64,000 nucleotides of DNA from Phaeosaccion multiseriatum (Eukaryota > Ochrophyta, other classes): contig OZ218951.1 in the NCBI GenBank assembly GCA_965112735.1, positions 3,224,001-3,288,000 of the forward strand. The letters are read 5' to 3'. Positions 24,453 to 36,965 of this stretch are shown here, piece by piece; position 1 is the stretch's first letter, and every line of letters begins with the position of its first letter. The notes beneath the pieces are model-generated. The model did no database searches. It was given only the letters and a program-made list of their open reading frames with translations, and was not told where the DNA came from. The position numbers and the translations under genes are program-made.

Positions 24453-27305
24453 TCAAAGGAACACGGCACTCCGCGCGGACAGCGTGGACATGCTGCGTGA
24501 GGTGTGCATAGCGAAGGCGTCGCTCCAGTCCATCACAGGAGGGTCAGCAGTTGGTGATACAGCAGCAGCCGCACCACCACCACCACCAGCAGCAGCAGTC
24601 TTGTTGTTGCCGGCCAAGACGGGAAGATGTGACGACGAACCACCACCACCACCCCCACGACGGTCATGATGCCCAGCAGTGTCCCCCCTCTCATTCTTGT
24701 TGTGGTGGGTATGGAGGTAGCCCTGTCTCAGCTGCTGCTGCTGCTGCTGTTGTGCAAAGGGCAGCACCTTACGCGATTCCCCCGCGAGCCTCATCATTGA
24801 AACTCTCCGCCTCCTCCGCTTTACCCCCCCCATAGCCCTACTCCCACCCCCACCACCGCCACCGCCATTGACACTGCTGTTGGCATGATTGGCCTTGCCA
24901 CTCTTGACCGCCGAGGAGGCGAGCCCAGCGGAAGCAGAGCCGTGATAAGTGTCCTCATCGCTGCTGGAGTCTCCTCCTCCTCCTCGCTTTGCCCCTCCTA
25001 TCCGACGGGCCAGGGAAGCGGAGCCAGAAACGGTGGTGCTACTATCCTTGTCGTTGTCCTCCTCATCCCCCCTGTTCTTCTTGCCCGTGTCCCCATCCGG
25101 CTCTGCTGGGTACCCCGTCAGCGAGCTGGCAATGGACCCACCATCTCTACTACCCCCACCAATCCCCGTACTCTGCCCTCCTTCTCCTCCTCCTCGTTTA
25201 ATCCTCGCTGCAATGGACGGGGTCGCTACAGTCCGTGGTTTGTCCTTGCCCAGTTGGTCCTTCAACTTGCGCCGGCGCCGCTGATGCCCTGTGATACCGC
25301 TGCTGGCGACGCTGCTGGTGCCAGTGATGCTAGTGATGCTAGCCACACTGCTGCCACCGCCACTGCCGGCCACGCTGACATCCCCGTCGCCGTCTAACGA
25401 TGCTGACGCTGCTGGGGGCGCATGCCCATACCCTGTCATTTGCTCCAAGCCTGACCTTGACCCTACGCGAGAAGCACGAGCACGGCGGCTACGAGGAGGA
25501 AGCCCACCCCCCCCCCCTGCCCCTGAAGGAGCGGAAGGAGGAACAGGGCTGCCGTCGTAGAGGGACTCAATCTCCACAGAGCCCATCGCGCCCCCCCCGT
25601 CCTCCTTCTCCTCCGCCAGGTCGGACAGACGAATGCCCGCGATGCTCTGCGTGGAGGCCGCGACAGACTGAGTGATACTGGCGTCGTCGGAGACGGCTCC
25701 CGCGTCTCCCCCTGAGAGCAAGTGCAAGTCCAAGTGCAAGTGCCCGAGGAAGTGGAGGGGGAGTAAAGTGGATGATGGGTCGGTTGTTGTCGGTGATGTG
25801 ATGTGAGGAAGAAAAGGGGCGGTTGAGGGCGGTTGGGGGCGGAGAGAGTCAGAAGAGGTCAAAGACATGTGACATGTCAGAGGGGATCCATCACAAGGAA
25901 CGAGCAATGAACAAACGAAAAAAAAATGGAAGGCCTACTGGTAGAAACACTCAGGAGAAACCGACCGACCGAACCGAACCGACCGACCAACTACTACGAA
26001 CTACATCCTCGCGCCCTGCTTCCACTCCAACGCGAACGCTTCACGCTTAGAGCCGTTACACCGCGCTTAAGCTGTCGTTCTGTCGACTCTCTCTCCAAAC
26101 ATGCTCTCTCGCTTCTCTCTTAAATGCTCACACACACACACGCACACACACACACCTCCGATGCCCACAAAGTGGATCAGCTGTCCCAGCTCCACATGGT
26201 GCGGCCTGTACATGGCTATCGAAGTATACGCACTCGGAAATCTCTCCTTACACAGGTCCCTGGCCAAGAGGCCCCCACAGTCCCGGGCCTCCGGATCCGC
26301 GCCTGAGATGAGCAAAAACCGCGCCATGTGCTTATGTCCGCTGTTGGCGGCATGGTGTAACGGCGTCCATCCTGAGGCGTCACGAGCGTCGTAGTCGGCT
26401 CCGTGTTGCATGAGCAGAGCTGCCACTATGGATGGGTGGGTTGAGATGGGTTGGGTTGTGCGTTGGTTGGGGTGGGGGGAGGACGGAGGGAGGGAGGGAG
26501 GGAGGGGCTGGTAAGTACAAGTACATCGGAAACAAACCACCGATCAATGCGTGTGGGTGAACGACTAAAAGTCTTTATATGCATGCACGCACATACCCAC
26601 ACACACACAAACACAGACACACACGGGCATCCCCGCCCCCACCCACCCACCCACCCACCCACACACACACACACCTGCGACGTGCTGCCGTGTGCCCTTC
26701 CTCGCCGCCAGCATGAGTGGCGTGAGCTGCTTGGCACAGCCTGAACGAACATCAGAGCGACAGCGACGGTCCAACAGCCACAGCAGCCGAGTGAAGTTAC
26801 CCGCCTCTGCTGCGTGGTGCTGCGGGTAGTACGCCGGCCCATCGTTGTCATGCACGTCATCCAAAGCCAAGCCCAATCTCTGCCCCTGGCCCTGCTCCTG
26901 CCGATTACCCCCAACCACAGCAGCCCCAGCTCCAGCCAGCTTGGCCGCCATGACACCCTTGCCACCACCCCTGCCCGCCTTGCTGCACATTCCGTGGGCC
27001 AGTTCCTCCAAGATGTCTGCGTAGAGCGTTACCATATCCTCGCCCTTGTGCAAGTCCACGCCTTCGGGGAAGGTGCCCTCCTCCTCCCTGTGTCCCTGGT
27101 TGTGTCTGGAGAAGATTCGTACGCCCTCTCCCGCTCCTCCCTTGCCTTTCCCCTTCTTGGTACCACCGCGGTGCTTCTGGTTTACCTTCCTCTTGCCCGC
27201 TCTTGCTCTTGTCTCTGCCTCCATCTCCCTCTTGCCCAGCAACAGTGGTAACAACACCTCAGACACGTCATCCTCATCGGCCACCACCACAGTACCGCCA
27301 ACTGC

Positions 27306-27345
<40 letters not shown>

Positions 27346-30300
27346 ATCCTCAACTGCTGTAGCTGCTGCTCCTGCCGCATCCTCAACTGCTGCGTGTCCA
27401 ACCGTAGCAAAAATTGGAAAAAATGCGAAAAGACACTCCTGTTGGCGTCGAACTCCCTCCTACCCGTAATGCCTAGCCTGGCCAGTCTCTTGATGCCTTT
27501 CACATCCCCCATCTCCACTGCGGTCACAAGAAGGTCCAATTGAGCCTCGGGGTCCATCATCATCGCCTGAAACGCCGCGGGTCGCATGTCATCAGTGCTC
27601 ACACCAAGCTCCATCCGAGGTCGACCTTCCTCACCTCCCCCCCCCTCCTCCTCCTCCTCCTCCTTGCCCCCTCGAGTCTGCCTTACTCTCTTGGGAAGCA
27701 TTGATCTTGAGAGCGTTCTTCGTGGCCTCCATCACCGCCCGCGCCCTCTTCTCCCGAAACTCCGCGGCGTTTCTCTGCTCCTCAATCTCTGCCGCTCGGC
27801 CTTCTCTTAAAATGCTTTGTTGCTGCTCATCAAAGTACTTCTTCCTCCGCGCCAGTTCCTCTTCCTCCTCCTCCTCCCCCCCCCCACCCCCCTTCTTCTC
27901 CTCCTCCTCCTCCTCTGATCCCTCCTTCTTCTTCCCCTCCAACTCCTCCTTTCCGTCGGGTCTCTTTCGACGCTTCAGCGTGCCCAGTCCTGTCCACCTC
28001 TTCTGTTCCTTCTTCTTCTTATTCGCCATAAGCTCTGTTGTCCCGTCCTCCGAAAGTGGGTTATGCTTTGACAGAGACTCAGTCGGGTCCTTCTCCTCCT
28101 CTGGCTCCCGCGCCTCCTCCTCCTCCTCCTCCTCCTCCTGCTGCTGCTGCTCCTCCTTCTCCTGCGAAGAAATGTCGGAGTCGGAGTCCCGCTGGCTGTC
28201 GTCTGCTGTCAGGAAGAGAGGCTGTTCGATCTCACAGGAGCCGATCCCCCCCATAGTAACGGAGGAAGCAACACTTCCCTCACCATCGTCGAATCGACCC
28301 CCCGCAAGGTTCAGTATAGCACGCTGCGCAGCAAGGCTTTCCTCCCCGTACCGAGGAGAGACTCCCCCGCTGTCTCTGTGGGCAGCGCTCCGGAAGCCCC
28401 CACCCCCACCCTCACGCAAACTCAAACCCAAACTCAAGGTGCTGGGGTTGCCACTTGTTTCTTCTTCTCCTCCTCCTCCTAAGCCTAACCCCTCTTCCGA
28501 CAGCGTGTTCGTCGCAGCCCCAGGCTCAGCCGGGGTCGCCACCCTTGCCACCGCATCTGCGAGTTTATCAGCCGCAATTTTGCGCATGTCTCCATCTACG
28601 GCCTTGAAGGCCGCCACGACTCGATAGTTCTTGTAGTACAGTTGGTCAAACTCATGCACAAGGTCGCCGGCTTCAGGCAGGGTGGTCACGGAGAGGACGC
28701 TGCGTTCCTCCTCCTCCTCGCCCTTTGCCACCGCCCCGCTGCTCATGGCGCTAACACTCATCACCGAGCCGCTAGCCCTACTACCCCCCGCCGTGCCTGC
28801 CCCGCCCATACTGCTACTTCCTCCTCCCCCTCCTCGACGACCGGCACCCCAGCTTTTGCTGCGAGTCTTTTGCAGCCTCCTTTCCTCCATCAAGTCGTGC
28901 TTCATCTTCACTGGCGTTTGGCTGTTGATGCCCATGTAGCGGTTACGGAGCAGCGCTGCGACCTTCAGCGCTTCACCCTCCTTCTCTGTCTGCCTGCGCT
29001 CCACCTCCACCACCTTTCAAGGACAAAAGACGGGCGCGCGAAGAAGCAAACAAAGCAAAGCAAAGCAAAGAAGGGGGGGAAGCAAACAAAGCGAAGCAAA
29101 GCAAGGGGGGGGGGGGGGGTTGATGCGACATTGGTCAGCGTCTTTAGGAGGGATCGCAACAAGGAGCGTTTCGAGCGAAACAGAATAGAGTTCTTCCCCT
29201 AAATGCCACCCACTGCTAACCCCACCCCATCCACTGCCATCCTCCTCCCCTACCTGGTCTACACTCTTGTAGTTCAGCCAAGAGCTCTGGCTGCGTGTTC
29301 CGATGCCCCCTGGCCCTGAGATACAGACGCAACAAACAAGCAACAAACAACAGCAAAGCAGCGGTATGGTTGGTGCCTCTGTTCGCAAGCGCGCCCGGGC
29401 AGGAGGGCCAACCGTTCGCAAGCGCACCCGCGCAGGAGGGCCAACCCTATAAGTGAATGCGCCACCTCTTCCGTCTGCGTCTGTCTCACTCGTCCCTACC
29501 CTACCCCACCCTACCCTTCCCTAATTTTAGCTACCCTACCCTACCCTACCCCAATCACATACATACATACATGCATACATACATGCATGCATACATACCT
29601 GCCATGGCGAAGTCACCCAGTGACTTGAATTTCTCTTCCCGTAACCGCTCCCTCTCCCTCTCCAGAGCCCTCTCCAGCGCCGCCTCCTCCTGCTTGGTGT
29701 GCTTCACCGCCGTCTTGAGCAGGGCTGCCTCCTTGGCAGCATCCTTCTCGCTCAGGGTGGGAGGGATGGGGTTGGCGGTTTCATAGCGCACTCGAGCTCG
29801 CCACTGCTCGCGCATTCCCGCGGGCCCTGTTTGTTGGGGAGGGGGAAAGGGAGGGTGAAAGAGGGAGAGAGAATATGAGAGAGGGGCAGAGGCAGGGGCA
29901 GGGGAAGGAAGGAAGGAAGGAAGGAAGGATCAGGGCGGCGAGGAAAATGCAGTCAGTCAGATGCATACGGCGACACGACACATGCAGTCTCGGAGACAAG
30001 TAAGTGTGCATGTACCTCAAGGTAAATGGAGTTAAAAAGTATCAGCCCGTCCAACGTCTAAAGTGCCCCCCTTCCCTTCCCCTAAGTACTACAGCAGTCC
30101 CTCCCTCCCTCTCTCCCTCCCTCTTACCACTCACCATTGGCTCTCACAGTCACATTTGGTGCAATGTCGAGGCTCTTGATCTGCCTCATCTGCCGCACCT
30201 TCCTCTCCACCGCCGAAAACTCCCCCCGGTTCCCCATCATGTTGGGCTCGAAGCTGCCCACGTGCACGAACTTCATCCTCCTCCCATCGAGGATACCCTT

Positions 30301-30804
30301 CTCCTCCGCACTCAAGGGCGGCCCAACTACCCGACTGCCTCCCCCACCCCCCTCATCCTTACCCACGCCCCTCCCCGCTGGTGGGGCGGTGCCTCCCATC
30401 AGAGGCAACCTACACGCCTTGCTCCGAACGTCAGAGGGCCCCTCCGGCAACACAAAGAGCGGGCTGTTATGCAGCTCGGTAACCATCTCTTGTACCTCCT
30501 CCCCCACCTTTCCCGACCACAGCTCTGGGTTAAGGGTGGGCCCCCCCTGACCCCCTCCTCCTCTGTCGCGGCGATAGATTCGCTCCTGTTCCTTAATCGC
30601 CTGACGGTAGTGGTGATCCGCCCAAACGCGCGTATGAGCCGCCCCAGTCTTGATGGGCTCTCCTCCTGCCACCTCCAACCTCCCTGGCACATGAGCGTAT
30701 GCCTCCATTATGGCTCGAGACTCCGCCCCGCTCGGATCGCGCACCATGTCAGTGAGAAGCACCTGATGAGATGCACCAGCTTCCTCTCCCTGCTCGACGC
30801 TCAT
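24453..30804 (-). CDS. Large ankyrin-repeat protein, function unknown
   Basis: Seven exons with matching phase: 30804-30135, 29826-29599, 29315-29254, 29013-27687, 27625-26675, 26425-26156, 25711-24453; 1588 aa. The start at 30804 (MSVEQGEE) is the first ATG of the open frame. The N-terminal ~220 residues contain a conserved-looking block (WADHHYRQAIKEQERIYRR). A charged coiled-coil-like stretch (ALERALERERERLREEKF) follows in exon 2. Exon 4 is acidic and Ser/Gly-rich; exon 5 has a poly-Gln run and a Lys-rich patch. Ankyrin repeats occupy exons 5-6 (HHAAEAGNFTRLLWLL, TPLMLAARKG, then ALLMQHGADYDARDASGWTP and LHHAANSGHKHMARFLL). The C-terminus is Ser/Gly/His low complexity. The 61-nt intron between exons 4 and 5 is the weakest junction. 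Exon 7 includes a recurrent-motif copy translated as AVSPTAD. It is probably a scaffold; no enzymatic domain is visible. Confidence 0.7.
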
Positions 30805-31208
30805 CTTGCCCCTCACCCCCCCCCCGCCCCTTGCTCGTCCTCGTCCTTCTCCTCTGCTACAAATACACCACTTTTGCTGCGATCGCCGTAGCAAAGGTGG
30901 CTAACCAGCCCACTTCATAAAAACGCGCAAAGCAGCCGTTGCTGCTGCTTCTTCTTCTTCTTCTTCTTCTTCTTCTTCTTCTTCTTCTTCTTCTTCTTCT
31001 TCTCCTCCTCCTCCGCTCCTTTCGCTGTCCTTCTCGCGACTATGGTTCATTACGGCCATCCCCACTCCCTTCTCCTGCGCCCCCCCGTCGTCCTCTTCTG
31101 GTTCGGTTCATCAGCCCCTCCTCGCCCTCCCGCACCCCTCCCCTTCCCCCCCCCCCCTCCAATTCAGGCTCTTTACAAAGAGCCCTTGTGAATAAAGAAG
31201 ACAGGAAG
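30805..31208. other. Spacer with (CTT)n repeat
   Basis: Upstream of the ankyrin gene, between two minus-strand genes. A CTT/CTC tract spans about 30946-31015. Otherwise no feature. Confidence 0.5.
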
Positions 31209-32180
31209 CTACGGCTGCTTCCCCCCCCCTCCCCCTCCGCCCCCTCTCCCGTGGTAACTGAGTGGCGGTTGCTGCAGCAGCGCCGCCTCGGGGTAAAGCT
31301 GGTGTCCCCCGCTCGATGCGGCCGCTGCCCCCCCTTCTGCTCCCGCGGCAGCTGCTCCTCCTGCCCCGCCTCCTCCTCCTCCTCCTGCTGCTGCTGCCGC
31401 TGCTGCTGCCCCCTCAGACGCGCCGCCCCCTTGATTCAGGAGACTTGCCTGCTGCTGGGCGTGCAGCTGCCCTTGACCCTGCGGCTGCAAAGGGTGGTGA
31501 TTCTGATGCTGCTGTGTCACCAACTGATGCGGCTGCTCCTGCTGCTGTTGTTGCTGTTGTTGCTGCTGCTGGGCAGCACCGCCGCCAGCAAGACTGAGAC
31601 CGCCGAAGGCCCGGTCTACTCCCCCCTCCCCCCCTCCTCCCGGCTGCTGACCACCCTCTGCCTCGTGGTCCTGGTTCTCGTCGGGATAGTGCGCGTCTAA
31701 TCTGCGCTTGGCAACGCCGTTGCCCCCCAGAAAGGTGTACAGCCTGTCCAGCCGGTTCCGCTTATAGTTCTTGTGGCGCCTCTTTTGATCACGAAACTCT
31801 TCGGGCAAGTCGAAGCCTTGTAGAAAAAGCAAGGGAGTGGGACCACGCGTATGCCCATGTGGAAAAGAAGCAGCAGTAGCCGGGGAACGGAAGGTCAAGC
31901 GTTGGGGAAAGGGAAAGACGTTAGGGAACTCAGAAAGAACCGCGAGGACAAGCTCAAACAAGCAAGACGGAGCGCAAAAACACGACAGAGATATGGCCAT
32001 GTGTATCTGTGTGTACTCTGGCCCGACTCTGGCCGCGCCCTGTCCGCGATAGGCGATAGAGCGGGGCTATGACAGTCATCGCCAGTCTCCCAGCGTCATA
32101 CAGCCCCCCGCAGCCTCCGCTCCCCACTCACCGCCTTCCTCGCCGGCTTTGGGCCTCGTCCCTGTGGGCGTCCAGCTCAT
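31209..32180 (-). CDS. Small protein with conserved-looking basic N-terminus and poly-Q/Ala/Gly tail
   Basis: Two exons, 32180-32132 and 31816-31209, joined in phase 1; 218 aa. The start gives MSWTPTGTRPKAGEEG, continuing across the junction into GFDLPEEFRDQKRRHKNYKR and NRLDRLYTFLGGNG. This first third is charged and high-complexity and likely the functional part; I do not recognise the family. The remainder is poly-Gln, poly-Ala and poly-Gly, typical of nuclear or RNA-binding proteins, but that is a guess. A recurrent-motif copy is translated as HQLVTQQHQ. The gene is divergent from the 3-hydroxyacyl-CoA dehydrogenase with 178 bp between start codons. Confidence 0.6.
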
Positions 32181-32358
32181 TCCTACGCCTCAGTGCTCGA
32201 GCATCGCGCTGGCCGCCAGAAATTCTTCTTTGTTTGCGTTCCCGTCGTTCCGGTTAAGGCCAGCGCGAGAGGGCCATCAAATTGAAACGCACACAAGCGG
32301 CGCGGGCTCGAATCCGGGCTCTACTTTTCTTGATTCGCTCCCCTCCTTGCGCCTGAAG
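32181..32358. promoter_or_regulatory. Compact bidirectional promoter interval
   Basis: 178 bp separate the start codons of the small poly-Q protein (-) and 3-hydroxyacyl-CoA dehydrogenase (+). No TATA-like box stands out. Confidence 0.55.
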
Positions 32359-35300
32359 ATGTTGGCCCGGAGAGCGTGTAGGCTCGGGGCTTCGCCCGTT
32401 CTCGCAGAGGCCGGACGGGTGTGGAGCAGCAGCAGCGGCGGCAGCAGTAGCAGTAGCAGTAGCAGTAGCAGTAGCAGCAGCAGCAGCTGCAGCTGGAGGG
32501 GGGAGGGCACCCGGAGAAGCATTGCATCTAGCTCTCAGGTGGGTGGGCTGACAGAGGCATGCGCTTTCCATTGGAGTGGAACGTGCTGTGGTATAATGAC
32601 TCACTTACCTGTCCCCCTTTCTGTTTTCCTTTGATTACGTTACTTTGTCTGCACCTTTCTGTCCACTTCAACCCGATTCTCTCTCGCGCCTGCTTGACTG
32701 ACCATGCCTCGGCCTCTGATTCCGTTTACATTTTTAAACAACAAAACCACGCAGCCTCCCATCAAGAAAGTGGGTGTGGTGGGTCTGGGCCTCATGGGCC
32801 ACGGCATTGCCCAGATCACAGCCATGGCTCCTTCTAATTACAAGGTAGGTCGACAAGTGGAGCACCGCACCAGAAGAGGGCAGCACCGAGGGAGCAAGGA
32901 TGCTTCGGATGACACCTTGCTTCTTCTTCTTCTCTGCTCTTTTCGTTGGGTGGGTGGGTGGGTGGGTGGGTGTGTGGAGCACCGCATCAGAAGAGGGCAC
33001 GGCACCGAGGGAGGAGAAGGGGAAGGATGCCTTGTACCATATGTGGTAACTTCTCACACCTTTCTTCTCTTGTGCTCTTCCCATGTGGCTTGTACCCTAT
33101 CATCCCAACCAACGTTCTTCCAATGAGCAAAGGTGGTAGGCGTGGACAGCACGGAGGCGGCGGTGGGCGCGGGGCGAGGCCGCATCGAGGACTCGCTCAC
33201 TAAGGTACGACAAGACAAGACAAGACAAGAGGAATATGCATTTCAGTTAGGCAGTTCAGAGGAGTGGGGAGCGGGAGAGAGACCCTACGCTCCGACTCGT
33301 GCTCTGCCGCCCCATCTCCTCATGCTTGTTCTTCGAGTCGCACAAGGAAGACACAAGGGTTGCGTGCCTTTCCTCCTCTCCCTAAACTCTCTCCTCCCTC
33401 TCTCTCCCTCCGCATCCCGTTTTCTTCCTCCATTCCCCCCCTCCTTCCCTCCTTCCCTCCCCCCTCCCTCCTCACTCCTCCCTCCTCTGTCCTCCCAACC
33501 TCCCTCCCTGGCACCCAAGTTGCTAGCCAAGAAGGTAACGAAGGGCCTGCTGGCGGAGGAGGACGCCGAGCAACAGATCAGCGATACTCTGTCGCGCATG
33601 ACCTTCAGCACCGACAAGGGAGACCTTCACGACTGCGACTTGGTCATCGAGGTGAGCCACGCGCGCACGCACGCACGCACGCCATTCAAGGGGGAAGGAC
33701 AAGCCACACCCCTTCTTCTCTTATCTTGTCACCTTGTAGCAGACAAGGACACGGCCACTCCAAGCCAATGTCGTGCCACTTCTCGCTGCACTGAGCCAGC
33801 AAGCGAGCAGGCGCCCCTTCAAGTGCAGGCACCCACTTAGCCGATACCCACCCCAACCCACACCTCACACGACCCCTTCCACCTCTACCAGGCCATTGTG
33901 GAGGATATGTCAGTGAAGCCCCCCTTCTACGCTGAGCTCGGCTCCATCTGTAAGCCCTCGTGCATCCTAGCGAGCAACACGTCCTCCTTGGCGGTGATGG
34001 AGATGGCTACCCCGTCCCTCCGGCCGGAGAGGGTCGTGGGACTGCACTTCTTCAACCCTGTGCAGGTAACGAGTGGGTGGGTAGGTCGGGGAGGGAGGGG
34101 GATGGGGGGTAGGTATGTTTGAGTGCACCGTCAGGTGGCTGACGGGCGTATTGTGACTTGAGTAGGTAAGGAAGGAAGAGGGGGAAGGAGTGAGCGGTCT
34201 TCGCCGTAAAGAGGTGTTAGTGACAAGTATCCAATGCAGTACAGCTGCTAAGGTGTTATTCGTACGTGCCGTACGTACCATATCCCAACACAAACGCGTC
34301 CCTCCCTATGCCGCTTGTCGCTTGCCGCCCCTTGTCTTTTGCGTGTGTGCCGTGCGTGTGTGGTTGTCACTCTATTTCACATGGACGTGTGGATGGACTG
34401 ACTGCCAATGGACTGACTGACAATGGACTGTTGATGGATGGCAGCTGATGCGCCTGGTGGAGGTGGTGCGAACCGACGTGACGGACCCTGCCGTGTTCGA
34501 CGCCTGCAAGGCTTTCGTCAGTAGCATAGGTGAGGGAGTTGGACTGAGTGGGAGAGAGAGTGGGAGTGAGGGTGTGAGTGACCAAGGGTGAGTGGGCGAG
34601 GCGGGATAAATGTCGTAGTGCCGAACGTAGTGAGTGAGTGAAGGCAGTGAGAAGGGGACACACAGTGGACACCTGCTGGAGTGTGGGTGTAGGGAGGGGG
34701 GAAGGTGGAGGCTGACTTTTTCGCACTGCAAACAGCGTTCCTCCCTCTCCCCTCCTCCCCGACCATAGTGGACCGAATGTCTGACCCCACCCCGCCTCTC
34801 CATCCCTCCTTCCCCACCTTCCTCTCTCTCCATCCTTCCTCCACTCTCTATCCTTCCCCCTCTCCTCCCCTCCCTCTCCCTGCCCTCTACCCCCCCCCTC
34901 CACTCCCTGCCCTCTCTTGTCTCCCGCCCCCGTCCCCCCCCCCCCCCCCCCTCCACCGCCTCATGACGACTGTGGTGATGTGTTGACCGATGTCTTTTGT
35001 CTTTCGTCTTTGTCTTTTCTCTTTTGTCTCTTGTCTTGATTCTCGACTCTTGACAGGAAAGCACGCCGTGTCGTGCAAGGACACACCAGGCTTCATTGTC
35101 AATCGCCTTCTCGTCCCTGCCCTCGCACAGGTAGCGGAGGGAGTTGGTGATGCAGAGGGAGGGAGGGAGGGAAGGAAGGAAGGAGGGAGTGAGGGGGGGA
35201 GGGAGGGGAGGAGGGAAAGAGGGAAGGAGTGAACCAGGGACTGAGTGAGCTGTATCACCAACTGCTGCTGCACGACAAATGTTTACACGTATCACCAACT

Positions 35301-35946
35301 GCTGCACCTCCAGGGCATGCTGATGCTGGACCGGGGAGACGCAACTGTGGAGGACATCGACAAGTCCATGGAGCTCGGGGCGGGTGAGTCAGTGTCAGGA
35401 TGGGTGAGGGAGTGGGTGGAAGGGGACAGGGAGTGGATGAGTCGGTTTCAGGACAGTGACTGAGGGAGGGAGTGGGTGCCAGGCGAGAAGTGAGTGAGTC
35501 AGTGTCAGGATAGTGAGGGAGGGATGTACGGAGGGAGGATGAGTGAGTGAGTGAGTGAGTGAGTCTCCCTCTCTCTCCCCCTCTCACGCTTTCTCTCTGT
35601 ATATATTGTTTCGCCCCTCTCTGTCTCCGTCGATGTACTTATTATTCTCTTCCTCCCGCTCTCCCCCGCCCCTCCCTCTCCCCTCCCCCCCCCCCCTCGC
35701 CGCCCCTTCTCTCCCTCCCTCTCTCTCTTAGGCCACCCCATGGGTCCCTTGACCTTGGCCGACTACGTCGGGCTGGATACATGCCACTCCATCCTGAGCG
35801 GGTGGGTCAGCAACTTCCCCAATGAGCCGGCGTTTGTGGTGCCACAGTGCCTGACAGACAAGGTGAACAAGGGGCAGCTTGGCAGGAAGAGCGGAGTGGG
35901 TTTTTATAGGTGGGATGGAGACAAGCGGAAGGAGGTGGCTTCTTGA
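32359..35946 (+). CDS. HADH: 3-hydroxyacyl-CoA dehydrogenase, mitochondrial type
   Basis: Nine exons: 32359-32538, 32755-32844, 33133-33204, 33520-33651, 33892-34065, 34445-34529, 35057-35130, 35314-35383, 35732-35946; 363 aa. The first ~60 residues are Arg/Ser-rich ([15 protein letters not shown], then poly-Ser) and fit a mitochondrial presequence. The NAD-binding motif is [15 protein letters not shown] (66-80). Catalytic residues line up with human HADH by spacing: Ser189 (SNTSSL), His210 (HFFNPVQ), Glu222 (LMRLVE) and Asn260 (GFIVNRLL). The C-terminal dimerisation domain contains [15 protein letters not shown]. It oxidises L-3-hydroxyacyl-CoA to 3-ketoacyl-CoA with NAD+ in beta-oxidation, the same pathway as the fadH gene in this window. 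Intron 7 (35131-35313) holds three copies of the recurrent motif in opposing orientations. Confidence 0.93.
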
Positions 35947-36965
35947 AAGGGGCGCGGAAGAAGAACAAGAAAAGGAAGGAAGAGCGCAGATTAGATGGGA
36001 TGAGAAACCGAGCTCTACCTTCGCCTTCTCTCTCTCTATCTCTGATGGAACGGAACCGAGAAAGAGGGAAGCGGTGCTTTAAGGAAAGCGGGAAGGGAAG
36101 CACGCACAGGTGGGACTGGTGATGGATGCGTAGTCATGCTCTGGTCAAGTCGAGTGAAGAAGGCTGAAGGGGTCAATTCATTCCGTGTACCGGTGGGATC
36201 AGAGCCAAGGAAGGAAGGAGGTGGCTTCGTCTTGAAAGGAAGGGCGTGAAAGCAAGCAAGGACAGCACAGCGTGACTGATGGTTGATGCTCATATGGATG
36301 CCTAAGCGGATTAGCTAAAGCGCAGGCGAAGAAAGCAGGGGGAAGGCCGAGGGGGTTCTTCCTTCCCCTCATGCCCTCACGGTCCTTCCATCCCCTTTCA
36401 TCGGTCCATCCTTCCTCCGTGTGATGTGATTAAGTGGAGTCTGCCTCTCTACTGTAAAAATTCGAGATCGAGACTCCAAAAATATGATGTACCCCCTGGG
36501 GAATGAGCGAGAGTACAGTTTTTGGAGTTCACAAATGGCGACTACTTTCCTGGTCCGGGACCTTGCGTCCCGCCAATTCGATTAGTGCAAAATAGATTGT
36601 GCTTTCACGCTTTCAAGAAAGACCTCACCACACTTACAGGACATCACAACACACTCCACCGGCTTGACTACCTTGAGCAATTGGTAAGGATTCACTCTCT
36701 CCATAATCTGCCTCTGTCTTTTCTCCTTTCTATTTTCTTTCCTCTCCTGCCTCTTTCTGCTCATCTCCCCCTCTCCCCCCTTTTCCCTCGTCCAATCCCT
36801 CTTCCCTTCTTTCCACTCCATCCCTCTCTCTCTCCTCTCTTTTTTTCGCCTTTTGCATAGTTTATCCTGCAGTTCACAGCCGGAGGCAGCCAGCAACATC
36901 TTTTCAAGAGCCCCCATCCAGCTCACAGCGCAGCAGAAAGGCAGTAGGAAGGAAGCAGGATCAAG
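35947..36965. other. Spacer; 5' region of BCS1-like copy A
   Basis: This is the 3' flank of HADH followed by the probable 5' UTR of the AAA ATPase. A likely non-coding first exon ends near 36683 (GTAAGG donor) and resumes near 36861-36872. From about 36523 onward the sequence is duplicated at 51.8 kb. Confidence 0.45.
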
